The notes beneath the pieces were generated by a model that saw only the letters and a program-made list of their open reading frames with translations, was not told the DNA's origin and did not search any database. A stretch of 17,748 nucleotides of DNA from Stephanodiscus triporus (lineage: Eukaryota; Bacillariophyta; Thalassiosirophyceae; Thalassiosirales; Thalassiosiraceae): assembly GCA_036939755.1 (NCBI GenBank), contig JALLAZ010000361.1, positions 1-17,748 of the forward strand, read 5' to 3'. Shown piece by piece: positions 1-8,110 of this stretch (positions are counted from its first letter, which is position 1; every line of letters begins with the position of its first letter). A program made the translations under genes and the position numbers.

Positions 1-54
1 TCGTGCAAATCAATATGCCTAAGGTCCGCAAGACGATTTGCAAGCGGACATTAC

Positions 55-730
55 CTATTTGATGTTAAAGGGTTGGGGTCGCGAACCACAGTCCATGGTG
101 ATGCCGGTACAAATTCGTACCAGAAGTACGAATTCGTACCGGGAGGCTGAATATCCAAATTCCACTCTGTCCATAAATCCGATGACGTTTGATATTGTCA
201 GTTCACAGAGACTTATCATCTCCGCAAACCTCTGCATTTTTTCTCCTTTGGGAACACTTTCCTTGCGAGCAGATGAAACCGCAACCTCTTCACTGTCATA
301 TAAATATTTTTTTGAGAATACAGCAGCAAGGTGAGGGGGTCATTCCCAAAATCAAACAGATCCACTTAATTGTCATCTGGCTGCCCAGGTAACAAGGCAA
401 GAGACCCAATATCCCATCCGGTGGAAGCGACCATGGCCTCCCTCTCTGTCGCCGGCGTATGCTGTGACCAGGCGGAATCACAATCAGGAGGAGGGAGTTG
501 AAGGCCTCTCGTGTCAACCCAGTGACGTGAAGGAAGGAAGAGGAGTCCCCCTTATCATAGAACGCTGCCCGTAGCAGGTAGGAACGGATGCGGATGCTAT
601 TATGATAGCACGCCAGCGCCAGCAGAATCAGCAAGATCACAAGCCTGATGTTCTTCTTCTGCAGATGGGTCAAAGTGCCGTCCATGGTTTCAAGATTGTC
701 AGGCAAGGAAATGGGGGAGGGGCGGATCAT
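55..730 (-). pseudogene. PIF/Harbinger-like (HARBI1 family) transposase remnant
   Basis: The reading frame opens at an ATG at 730 and gives about 144 residues, ending near 296. It contains the HARBI-type N-terminal pattern: a helix with LTREAF, then RGRP, then a YLGSQMTIK-like stretch before a helix-turn-helix-like segment. After a shift near 296-310 the next frame reads MTVKRLRFHLLARKVFPKEK. A second shift at the A-run near 235-240 gives MQRFAEM and then NVIGFMD, the segment that leads to the first catalytic Asp in this family. After that the frame dissolves and stops near 57. PIF/Harbinger transposases are nuclear DDE enzymes that cut and paste elements with the help of a Myb-like partner. 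No catalytic core beyond the first Asp region is visible and no terminal inverted repeats were identified. Both shifts lie beside A or T runs, so a sequencing error is possible, but the loss of homology on the left supports real decay. The family call is from remembered family patterns, not a search. Confidence 0.7.
107..139. repeat. Two adjacent near-palindromic 14-mers (GTAC..GTAC)
   Basis: GTACAAATTCGTAC lies at 107-120 and the perfect palindrome GTACGAATTCGTAC at 126-139, with a 5-base spacer. They sit exactly where homology of the minus-strand transposase remnant fades, so they may mark an insertion or rearrangement point. Confidence 0.6.
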
Positions 731-1152
731 TCTCTCAAGGCTCTACTACTGAAAAATGCCCACGAATTCCTATGCAGCCATCCAGAAAAAATTTTTTTTG
801 TTCACGGCACAAGAAAATGAAAAAGGCAAATTTAGACCAGATTTTCAGCCAGTCCCGATTTAGAACTATCACTCACAAAAACCAAAAATGAATTATGGCA
901 GGCACCCAGTACCATACGTATGTAATTGATATGCAGCAGCTGAATGCAAAGCCTGCTGCTGGTTGCTGGTGCGAGATAGTATGTATTATGTACCTACCTA
1001 TTGTACCTACTTAAAAGTGAAAAAAGATAGTTTTTTTAACGTAGGAATAGTAGTCAGAAAAACCAAAATGGAGCTTGAACCCCCCCCCCCCCTCTCTAAC
1101 TACTCTAACTACTCAAGATAAACAAGCCTTTGCTGTGGCTCAGCATAGATAA
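731..1152. other. Intergenic stretch, no gene seen
   Basis: AT-rich spacer between the transposase remnant and the MATH/BTB sequence. It has short A and T runs and a run of 13 C at 1080-1092 but no convincing reading frame, RNA gene or transposon end. The promoter and any first exon of the MATH/BTB gene would lie here, but I could not identify a splice site with confidence. Confidence 0.4.
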
Positions 1153-1168
1153 ATGCCAATGACTTTTT

Positions 1169-2094
1169 GTGCAAAACGACACATTTAACATTTCAGTACA
1201 CTATGGTACTATTTCCAACCATGGCCTCGTCCAACTGAAGGCAAGGGGTGCAGACGAAGGGATGGTTTCCGTGCATCTGTATAATGGGTCAGATCAAGCC
1301 ATAAGCATTGAGTATGGTTTCTGCATCAAAGATTGTGTGGATAAAGAGGAAACAAGAACATTTATTCCAATGTGGAGTGGAACTTATGTCTGGGGACGTC
1401 CTCACTCTGCACAGCGCTCAAAAATCATGGATTCTCTGGTTGGCGGGGCCCTTGTCATCGAAGTCCAAATGAAGCTTGTCAATCCAACCAAAACACCCCC
1501 ACCCTTCATTCCAGATAATCCATTGTGCAAGATAATTCAAGGCATGTTCATGGATGAAGAATCAGCAGATATTGTGTTCGAGGTAAGGGGACGACAGTTC
1601 GAAGGCAATGCAAAGAAGATTGCCAAGAAGACATCATTGGTTACTTTTCCCTGCTCATCGACTCATCATGCAAAAATGTTCACCTCCTCTCGCTGACCTG
1701 TGCGGACCAGCAGGGGACAAGACCGCTCCGATCCAAAACCCTGCAGGAAGTTTTTTGTCACATGCTGTATCACTTATACGGGGGGAAAGTCAACGATAAT
1801 GACATGAAATCTCATGCCAAGGAGATCGTCGATGCGGCTGATAAGTACGGAGCTGATGATCTGAAACTAGAGGCAGAAGCTTGTCTTGTTGGGGCAACAT
1901 ATTTTAGCGTGGAAATTTTTTTGGATCTTCTTCTCTATGTGGACTCAAAGAATTGCGCTCTCTTGAAAGAAGCGGCAATGGATTTCATGTTAGAGAATAA
2001 GGTCGAGATCCTCGAAAAGGTATCATTCAAAGATGCTCCTGGGGCTTTAATCAGTGATGTATTGGCCGCAATGACGAGAGTGGAGAAAAAGTGA
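1169..2094 (+). pseudogene. MATH/BTB (speckle-type POZ-like) protein, frameshifted
   Basis: Three consecutive plus frames together give one MATH-plus-BTB protein. The first (1169 to about 1650) has a MATH-like part (DEGMVSVHLYNGS, then RWG-like and RSK motifs) and the BTB opening DEESADIVFEVRG. The second (about 1650-1735) gives FPAHRLIMQKCSPPLADL. The third (about 1740-2094) gives VFCHMLYHLYGGKV and the BTB C-terminal helices with YGADDLKLEAEACL. MATH/BTB proteins are substrate adaptors for Cullin-3 ubiquitin ligases. Junctions fall at TTTTCCC (1646-1652), where one extra base fits, and at CCAAAACCC (about 1733-1741). The first frame has no ATG: a stop lies just before 1169, so an upstream exon or lost start is implied. 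The gene is either decayed or carries homopolymer sequencing errors; otherwise the protein looks well conserved, which leaves the second option open. It ends at TGA 2092-2094. Confidence 0.8.
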
Positions 2095-2184
2095 GGACTG
2101 AGTGCCATGCGCGTAAACGAACTTCGCTGGAAGGCTCATAAGAGTGGATTGAATGTTGACAGGTCAAGGGAAATACTGGTTGTC

Positions 2185-2220
2185 GCTCTCAAAGAGAGTT
2201 TGGCTCTCAAAGAGAGTTTG
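2185..2220. repeat. Perfect 18-bp tandem duplication with internal dyad
   Basis: The unit GCTCTCAAAGAGAGTTTG occurs at 2185-2202 and 2203-2220 without mismatch. Each unit holds the inverted repeat CTCTC-AAA-GAGAG. It lies in the spacer between the convergent MATH/BTB and selenoprotein genes. Confidence 0.85.
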
Positions 2221-2492
2221 TGAGGGACCTGTTCGCATGAAAAGATACTGTTTAGGGGTGGTGCGGCAAGGGCGGTTGATTTTAAAAATCGGCTCCAAGA
2301 CAGTAGTTTCTGACATGAGTAAAAAGGGAATCCTTGTATTGATCCTTTTTATGCCAAAGAAGAGATTAAACGACTGGGAGGTCGGTAGAGACTCAGGACC
2401 AAGGCATTCCTTGCTGAACGTATTATTTAGAAGGGAAGTTGTTTTTTGTGTAAATATACGCCCAAGTAATCCAGTTCCGTTCCGAAAAAATG

Positions 2493-2516
2493 GCAGAAGT
2501 AATAGCAGAAGTAATA
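2493..2516. repeat. Perfect 12-bp tandem duplication
   Basis: The unit GCAGAAGTAATA occurs at 2493-2504 and 2505-2516. It lies downstream of the selenoprotein gene, probably in or just past its 3' UTR. Confidence 0.85.
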
Positions 2517-2530
2517 GTTCACGCAGGCAC

Positions 2531-2599
2531 CATGGAACATATCGGCCGACCCGAATCGAGATTATATTTCCCCACCACGATCGGCGTCATTCGTCCATA
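2531..2599 (-). promoter_or_regulatory. Candidate SECIS element of the SelU-like gene
   Basis: About 115 nt after the TAG stop, the minus strand can fold like a SECIS. Helix I pairs 2599-2594 (TATGGA) with 2536-2531 (TCCATG). An internal loop follows, then ATGA (2590-2587) faces CGAT (2544-2541), which supplies the TGA/GA quartet. Helix II pairs GCCGATC (2585-2579) with GGTCGGC (2551-2545), and the apical part holds an AAA (2569-2567). SECIS elements recruit SBP2 to recode UGA as Sec. Two departures from consensus weaken this: 17 nt rather than about 10-13 between ATGA and the A residues, and C before the 3' GA. An alternative fold uses GTGA at 2649-2646, with CGCC/GGCG at 2644-2641/2606-2603 and a flanking UCGUC/GACGA helix. 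It has better spacing (11 nt) but a weaker stem. Folded by eye only. Confidence 0.4.
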
Positions 2600-2705
2600 C
2601 TCCGCCTGCACTTCAATTACAATAATTTTTTTTTGACAACGGCGTTCACCGACGACCGACTCCAGGAAAATCCATCCGAAACACGGACTCTGGACAATCG
2701 AAAAC

Positions 2706-3853
2706 CTACTTCGTCGCCTCGCGAATCGCAATGTCCACGGCCACGGACGGATCGACGTGCGTACCGGGGGATTCGTCGTAGTGCGCGAAAACGACGGAAG
2801 ACGACGAGAGCACGAACGTCCCGCCGTGAATGGTGGATTGCTCCAGCTTGGGTGGGATGTAAAAGGCTGCGTGATCGCGATACCGTGTAGGAAGGAGGGA
2901 GCGAACATAGGGAAAGTAAAGACGACGAGAGCGGGGGGGGGGTTAGGAGGAGCTTCTGCCGTGTTTGAGCACCGAACATACAATATTTACTTTTCGCGGT
3001 ACCCACCTTTATTCCATTTTCCCAGGACTTCAAACAGCTGCGTCGGAGGACGAAATGCGAATCGGGTACGCAAAAAATCATGAGAGACATTCGAGCGCAA
3101 ACATCGACGGATGACCATTCCTCCAATTGCGGGGGACATTGTCCGGACGGTAGAGAGTCGTTTCTTCCTCGCTCTCACCTGGTCCAACGATCCCTCTCCC
3201 CTCCCACCACCGCCGCCAAAAATGCGATCCCTGAATCTCAGCGCGGTCGCCGGCCTTATCATGGTATCCCATCCCCTGTTCAGCATGAGCGCGTCGTACA
3301 CGCCGTTGTCAGGGTCGGCGTATATCCAATCTTCCCCGTCCTTCACGCCTAGGTGTTCGCACAGCGCCAGACCAACGTCCGGCCTGCCTATAGATACGAG
3401 CGCGAAATACACCCCGGCCTCGACGAGTCGATCCCTATTCGTAGAATACTGGAGGATCTGCTCCTGGCAGAAGGGTCACCCGAACGACCTCGTTAGGACG
3501 AGGAGCGTCGTCTTCCCCCCGTCGTCGTCGTCGGGGGCGAGGAGGTCGGACGTCGAGATCTTCGATCCGTCGAGGCGGTAAACGGTCGTCGACGACGACG
3601 CGAGCGCCCCCCGGACGTCGACGGCGCGCGCGCGCTTTGAGGGCGAGCCGGAAACGACGACGGCGGAGGCGGAGGCCCAGGCGCACGACGACGAGTCTTC
3701 CGCGTCGTTTCCGGCGGTGTCCCGCAGGGCCGGCGAGACTCGATGAGATTGCCACCACGACATCGGGGACGGAGCGAAGGCATTCGTCGAGGAGGCGATT
3801 ATGAGCAGCGCCAGTAGCCCGGATGGGACGAGCCGCATGGCGTGGCTCGCCAT
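2706..3853 (-). CDS. SelU/PRXL2-type selenoprotein, AhpC-TSA_2 redoxin, plastid-type leader
   Basis: Exons on the minus strand are 3853-3179, 3037-3007 and 2866-2706. Both introns (141 and 140 bp) are GTGAGA/GTGGGT...GCAG, and phase is kept throughout, giving 288 residues. The leader MRLVPSGLLALLIIASSTNA followed by FAPSP fits a signal peptide ending in the diatom Ala-Phe-Ala-Pro plastid-import motif; an upstream Met adds MASHA. The thioredoxin-fold core reads VLTRSFG, then TGA at 3478-3476 (residue 126), then PFCQEQ. In this family that place is the first Cys of CxxC, so UPFC is predicted with Cys129 as partner. After the TGA the same frame continues with family-typical GVYFALVSIGRP, LNRGWDTMIRP, LFEVLGKWNK and GGTFVL up to TAG 2708-2706. 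The expected role is thiol or peroxide redox chemistry; the exact substrate is unknown in the family. Without recoding, a 125-residue product lacking the core would result. A TGY to TGA mutation is the alternative, but the intact downstream frame and splice sites argue against it. Confidence 0.9.
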
Positions 3854-3903
3854 ATTGCTATGGCTCTTAAGATATCGTAGAGTGTAGTACCTTATCCATA
3901 ATC

Positions 3904-3984
3904 TTCCCGGCTATCCAAATTTTTCTATCCGAGCGCCCGGGAAGAGGCCCCCTCATCAGGAAGCTCGGCCCGGATAGCCGGGAA
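3904..3984. repeat. Foldback: 13-bp perfect inverted repeat with nested stem
   Basis: TTCCCGGCTATCC at 3904-3916 is the exact reverse complement of GGATAGCCGGGAA at 3972-3984. Inside, CTATCCGAGC (about 3925-3934) can pair in part with GCTCGG and GGATAG near 3963-3977. It sits in the 262-bp spacer between two divergent genes (starts at 3853 and 4116), so it could be a bidirectional promoter element or a small MITE-like insertion. No target-site duplication was recognised. Confidence 0.7.
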
Positions 3985-4034
3985 CCGTATTGATAATATG
4001 TTAGCCGTAGTATCCACGCACCAAATTTTCATCC

Positions 4035-4179
4035 TTCCAACAATGAATACTCATCCCATCACCAATAGCGGCGAACAATATTCCTACCCCGCAGTGCCGG
4101 CCAACTNTTCCAACAATGAATACTCATCCCATCACCAATAGCGGCGAACAATATTCCTACCCCGCAGTGCCGGCCAACT
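4035..4179. repeat. 72-bp exact duplication around a single N (assembly join)
   Basis: The 72 bp at 4035-4106 recur exactly at 4108-4179, with N at 4107 between them. The copy includes the start of the plus-strand gene, so two identical ATGs (4043 and 4116) appear. Two contig ends that overlap but were not merged explain this best. Confidence 0.9.
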
Positions 4180-4895
4180 CCGCTGCACTTGCTTCGGCCG
4201 CCGCCGCCGCCGCCGCCGCTGCTCAGCTGAGGCCGCAGCAGTGCACCGGCCCCATCATTGTTGGTGCCACAACATCAACTACAAGCACCGCTGCCGCCTC
4301 CATCCCCAGGAGCGCCGCAACCTCCACCGCAACGCCAACCGCCAATTCCACCGCCGCCACCGTTACCAGCAATATTAGCAGCAATAAATTCCATCCCGCT
4401 GGTCGATATGCCAACGCGAGCCTCTCCATATTAGGGGCGTACGTTGCCCCATACTCGGAAAGGAGTAACAATAAGAGACCGAGAGTTGCAGAATGTGCAA
4501 ATGTCCTGGAGCGGCTGGTTCATCCTCTTTTCCTCTGTGCAAATAAAAATTACATGAACACGAACAGTTTTGAGCAGTATGGCGATGATCGAGAAGATGG
4601 GAAAGAGACTAATAAGATAAGGGGGGAGGGTGAAAGGGGCTGCGGCGAAAATGCAGCTTCAGACGAAGAAGAGTATGCTGTCGCCAGCAGCAAGGTTGCA
4701 TACCAAGCGCAACTTAGGGCGGAATTGGAACGATACAAACAGAAAAATCTCTTTATCGTTAAACGACGGGAGAACGTGTTCAAGTCCTTGGTGCAAGTGC
4801 ACGAATTGTACGAGACGGGCCTGGACGGGATTGCAAGAATGAATGATTTGAGATTTGTCCCCGATAATGTCATGCCGGATAAGATTCCCGAGTGA
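4116..4895 (+). CDS. Unrecognised poly-Ala / Ser-Thr-rich protein with helical C-terminus
   Basis: A single exon of 259 residues from ATG 4116 to TGA 4895. I do not recognise the family. The N-terminal third is low complexity: an alanine run at about residues 27-36 encoded by GCC repeats, then Ala/Thr/Ser-rich sequence to about residue 90. The middle holds a basic patch (NNKRPRV) that could be a nuclear localisation signal, followed by an acidic stretch. The last 70 residues look folded and helical (QLRAELERYKQKN, KRRENVFKSLVQVHELYETG) and end with FVPDNVMPDKIPE, which is the most likely conserved part. The composition would suit a nuclear regulatory or scaffold protein, but that is only a guess. 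It is divergent from the selenoprotein gene. The same ATG and first residues occur at 4043 because of the assembly duplication, so the start is not in doubt. Confidence 0.7.
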   Translation: MNTHPITNSGEQYSYPAVPANSAALASAAAAAAAAAQLRPQQCTGPIIVGATTSTTSTAAASIPRSAATSTATPTANSTAATVTSNISSNKFHPAGRYANASLSILGAYVAPYSERSNNKRPRVAECANVLERLVHPLFLCANKNYMNTNSFEQYGDDREDGKETNKIRGEGERGCGENAASDEEEYAVASSKVAYQAQLRAELERYKQKNLFIVKRRENVFKSLVQVHELYETGLDGIARMNDLRFVPDNVMPDKIPE

Positions 4896-5139
4896 ATTCA
4901 TGTCGATTTGGGCTTCATCAGTTTTTATATCCTGTTGTTTTTGTGATAACCTTTTTACTCACTAACCGTCTAGTCGGTAAGTAATCATTTGCATGCCATT
5001 AGCTAAGTCATCGAGCATTGTGCATGTAAATATTTAATGATCTTAGCGCTCTACACTCGCGAAAAGCATAAGTATTATCCGAAGACTCAATAGAAATTAT
5101 GGACTCTGTCCCTTATGTGCCAAAAAGTATTTCCCCGCC
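4896..5139. other. Convergent 3' spacer
   Basis: A 244-bp AT-rich spacer between two converging genes. It should hold both 3' UTRs and polyadenylation signals; nothing else is evident. Confidence 0.4.
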
Positions 5140-7517
5140 TCAACTATCAAGACTTTTCTCTGCCACTGCCAATACCTCATCCAGAGCCTGTGCTGCTCCC
5201 ATAACTAAGGTCTCAAATATATTCCCGGCCGTGGAAGAGATCCCCTTAGCTTGCAATTCACGATCATATCGTCTTCGCGACGTAGGATCACCCAATATCT
5301 TCCACGCTTGGGCTATTTCTGTGAACCTGCGCTCGGTTTTGTCATCGTTGACGATACCACTTTGCAGGAGAGCATCGGGGTGGGTCTCCTTCGCGAGAGA
5401 GAGGTAGGAGCGTTTTAGCTCATCACGCGATGCACCGGGCGAGCATAGGAGAATGTCGTAGAGTGTGGTAACCTTGACCGTCGATCGTTTACGTCCCCAC
5501 CAAAACGAGAGGAATCCACCGCCTTCGCCCGACCGCTCACCCTTGGGTCGCACCGGCCGCTTCGTGTCGACGGGCATCGGGTTCCTCTCAACTTCCAATC
5601 TTTTCCTGTCTAACAGATCCTTATCTAGACGTTCTCGTTCCAACCTCTCTTCCATGGTTATTTTTTCCGAAGCCTCTCGCTCCCTTGCAAGTCGTTCTTG
5701 ATCCAAGCGATCTTCCTTCAGGCGTTCTTGTTTTTCCTGAATTGCAAGCATGGCGGCAACGTCTGCCGCACGGAGTTCTCCCTGTGCGGCAAGTTTGGCC
5801 GCCGCCTCTTCTTCTGCCTTCTTTTCTGCGGCTAATGTTCGATCCTGGTCTATCCTCTCTAGTTCGGCCCTCTTCGCTGCTTCGTATATTTTTGCGACTG
5901 CCCCCTCGTCACTTTCGGGTGTCATATTTCCACCCTCGGCCTTGGCCTCCTCGGCCCGTGCGGCGGCCTTCCTCGCCCTCTCCATCTTCTTCGCCTCCTC
6001 CCAGGCGAGCGCCTCGGGAGGGATGTGGGAGAGTNGCGGCCTTCCTCGCCCTCTCCATCTTCTTCGCCTCCTCCCAGGCGAGCGCCTCGGCCATCTCGTC
6101 CACCCCGATGTAGCCCAAGGCCCTCTCCATGGATATGTTCCCGAACCCGGAATCCAACACGGACGGTCCCGAGGCGTCCAACACGATCCTCGGGAAATTT
6201 GCGAACGGAGGATCCCACGACGTCTCGCTCGTTTCTTCGTTAAAGTAAAAGACGAGACCAGACTGCACGTCGAAATATGCGGACCAATCCCCCTGCTGGA
6301 CTATCGGTAGCGTGTTGACGTCGTTGCCGTTGTCGTTGACCGTCATTTCTGGCAGCGAGGGAGGCGGATTTGAAGTGGGCAACGTGGGAGGTTGATCAGA
6401 TTCGTCCTTCCCTCCCCGGGCGGCGATGAAATCGTCATCGACAACTTTCATATGCACCAAGTCCGCTTCGAGGCCGGGTGTGGACTCCGGTTGATCCTCG
6501 GATACGACCACGTCGCCTACAGCCTGATCGACAACCGTTCGTGCCAAGTCCTTTCCGAACCCGGAATTCGATTCCGGTCGCTCCTCGGTCCTGTCGTTCG
6601 TGTTCGAGTCCCCGTCGTCGGGATCCTTGTGCCACTCCAAGTACAGTCTATTCTGTTCCTCCATCGCGATCCGCTTCGATGCGCTCAATTTGAATGGGGG
6701 GAAGCCCTCCGGTCGGTCCCAGCTGCTCTCTCTCGTCCATTTGTCGTAGTAGTATATCTGCCCGCGCCTGTTGTCGATCAACGCCTGCCATCGACCCCAT
6801 TCGGACACGACGTCCCTGTTCCTCGTCTCGGTTTCCTTATTCGCCGTGACCTTCGCGATGGTCGAATCGAGCCTCGGCTTCCTCGTCGTCTTCGAAGTTT
6901 CTCCTGCCTCGCCATCGTCGCGCATCCCGTCGACGACGGCGGTGTCGCTGAAGGCGCCGACGAATTCGCTCGCGGATTTGTTCAACCTTTCCTCCAGGTA
7001 ATTTTTCAGCCTCGCCCTCATCTCCTTCTTCTTCGTGACGTCGATTTTGGTCTGTATGCCCGAAAAGTCGGCGTCCGCCGGCGGCTCCCCTGGATGTGCC
7101 GATGCGAACGAACGACGGGGAAGTAAGGGGGGAGAAATCACGAATGCGCAGGTCGTCCCGAACGTGAGGTGGTGAGGTGACATTCACTCGACTCGGCGAG
7201 AAGAAGAAAAAAAAGTTATCCGAGACGCGAAATAATGATCTGCGCTACTCACACCTGCTCTCGCCGGACCTAGGGTTGAAGTAGTACACGAGCCCCTTGG
7301 ATTCGTCGAGGTAGGCGGACCAATTGCCGCTCGTCAAGATGGCCTCGGGAGGCGAGGATGTCGAGGAGAGGAGGAGCCGACGACGAGTCTGACGCCGGAT
7401 GGCGGGGGGACGAGGACGAGAGACCGACGGTGGGAGGGGATGGACGTAGCCATTGGATAATCCCATCCCTAACGGCAGGAGCACCGCGCAGCCGCATCGT
7501 GCTCCGATGGATCTCAT
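5140..7517 (-). CDS. Triple-WW-domain, coiled-coil, C-terminal J-domain (DnaJ-like) protein
   Basis: Exon 1 is 7517-7253 and exon 2 is 7089-5140, with a 163-bp GTGAGT...CCAG intron. Splicing joins T to GG to make the second Trp of WW1 (GESR-W-EPP), which fixes the donor. With the duplicated block at 5963-6035 collapsed, the frame is continuous and gives 713 aa. Order: hydrophobic leader MRSIGARCGCAVLLPLGMGL (signal or bipartite plastid leader possible), WW1 at about 64-92, WW2 at about 189-215 (WQALIDN..YYYDKWT..SSWDRP), WW3 at about 357-383 (WSAYFDVQSG..YFNEETSETSWDPP), a Glu/Arg/Lys/Ala-rich coiled coil at about 440-567, and a J domain at about 605-675 with HPD at 634-636. J domains stimulate Hsp70 ATPase; WW domains bind proline-rich ligands. 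The inferred role is an Hsp70 co-chaperone that recruits proline-rich clients. The order J last with three WW domains is unusual. Domain calls are secure; location is not. Confidence 0.85.
5963..6090. repeat. 55-bp exact duplication around a single N (assembly join)
   Basis: The 55 bp at 5963-6017 recur exactly at 6036-6090. Between them are 17 unmatched bases and the N at 6035. The excess is 73 bp, not a multiple of three, and the coding frame of the WW/J protein is continuous only if one copy is removed. This is therefore an assembly fault, not a biological repeat. Confidence 0.92.
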
Positions 7518-7917
7518 GGTCGTTGTTACGGCCTGTCACCGTTGCACCGTTGATGGGTGTCGGGTGGTGTGAAAAAGGATCGTAGAGTTCTACAAGCCCT
7601 GGCTCGGTCAGTTCGTTGGTTCCAGGATCCATTTTCCCGCCGATTACATCCCGCCATATTTTCCTAGTCCAAAACCGTCGTCCGCCGCCGCCCGCGCCCG
7701 ACGGAGAGGGTGCGTTGTAATTGACACCTTTCCTGATTTTAGATTTTAGGCGTCAGGCGTCATCGACATTCGATGTACGATATGATCTTTGGCCTCCTCA
7801 GGAGTGAATGCGCCGCATAGCACAGCAAGAATCGACCTCATTATTATATTTCGTCTCTACTTATCTCTAGCTGCGTCGTCGCCGCGTACAATCAGCAAAC
7901 GATACCTTGCAACAACC
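7518..7917. promoter_or_regulatory. Divergent promoter region, WW/J gene and isocitrate lyase
   Basis: A 400-bp spacer separates two start codons that point away from each other, so both promoters and both 5' UTRs must lie here. TTTCCCGCC at 7633-7641 matches the general E2F-type consensus, but one match of this length may be chance. No clear TATA box at a sensible distance was found for either gene. Confidence 0.45.
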
Positions 7918-8110
7918 ATGACGTCCAAATCCACCCCCAAAGTAAGCCGAGGACTTCGCGTCGCGAAGAAGACCCAATCCCCAACGAGCGGCGACGTCAA
8001 GGCTGAGCGAGCCGCGCTCATGGACGAGATCGCACAGATCGAGCGGTGGTGGCGCGAATCGCGTTGGAAGGGTACCACGCGGACTTTCTCCGGTGCGTTT
8101 TGTTTGACGC

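Noticed and set aside
2153..2890. 245-codon plus-strand frame
   Set aside because: Arg/Ser-rich shadow that overlaps the 3' end and intron of the minus-strand selenoprotein gene; it has no domain.
3476..3478. TGA as an ordinary stop, giving a 125-residue protein
   Set aside because: The product would end before the redox core, while the same frame continues with family motifs and correct splicing to 2706.
3111..3581. 156-codon plus-strand frame
   Set aside because: Antisense to exon 1 of the selenoprotein gene; low-complexity shadow.
4035..6090. Long exact direct repeats as a mobile element or CRISPR-like array
   Set aside because: Each pair flanks a single N and breaks coding logic; these are assembly joins. 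No CRISPR structure is present.
6392..7126. 244-codon plus-strand frame
   Set aside because: Antisense to the WW/J protein, whose domains are unmistakable on the minus strand.
7789..7917. 43-codon N-terminal extension of isocitrate lyase
   Set aside because: No ATG in this stretch; it begins at TTG. The first in-frame ATG is 7918.
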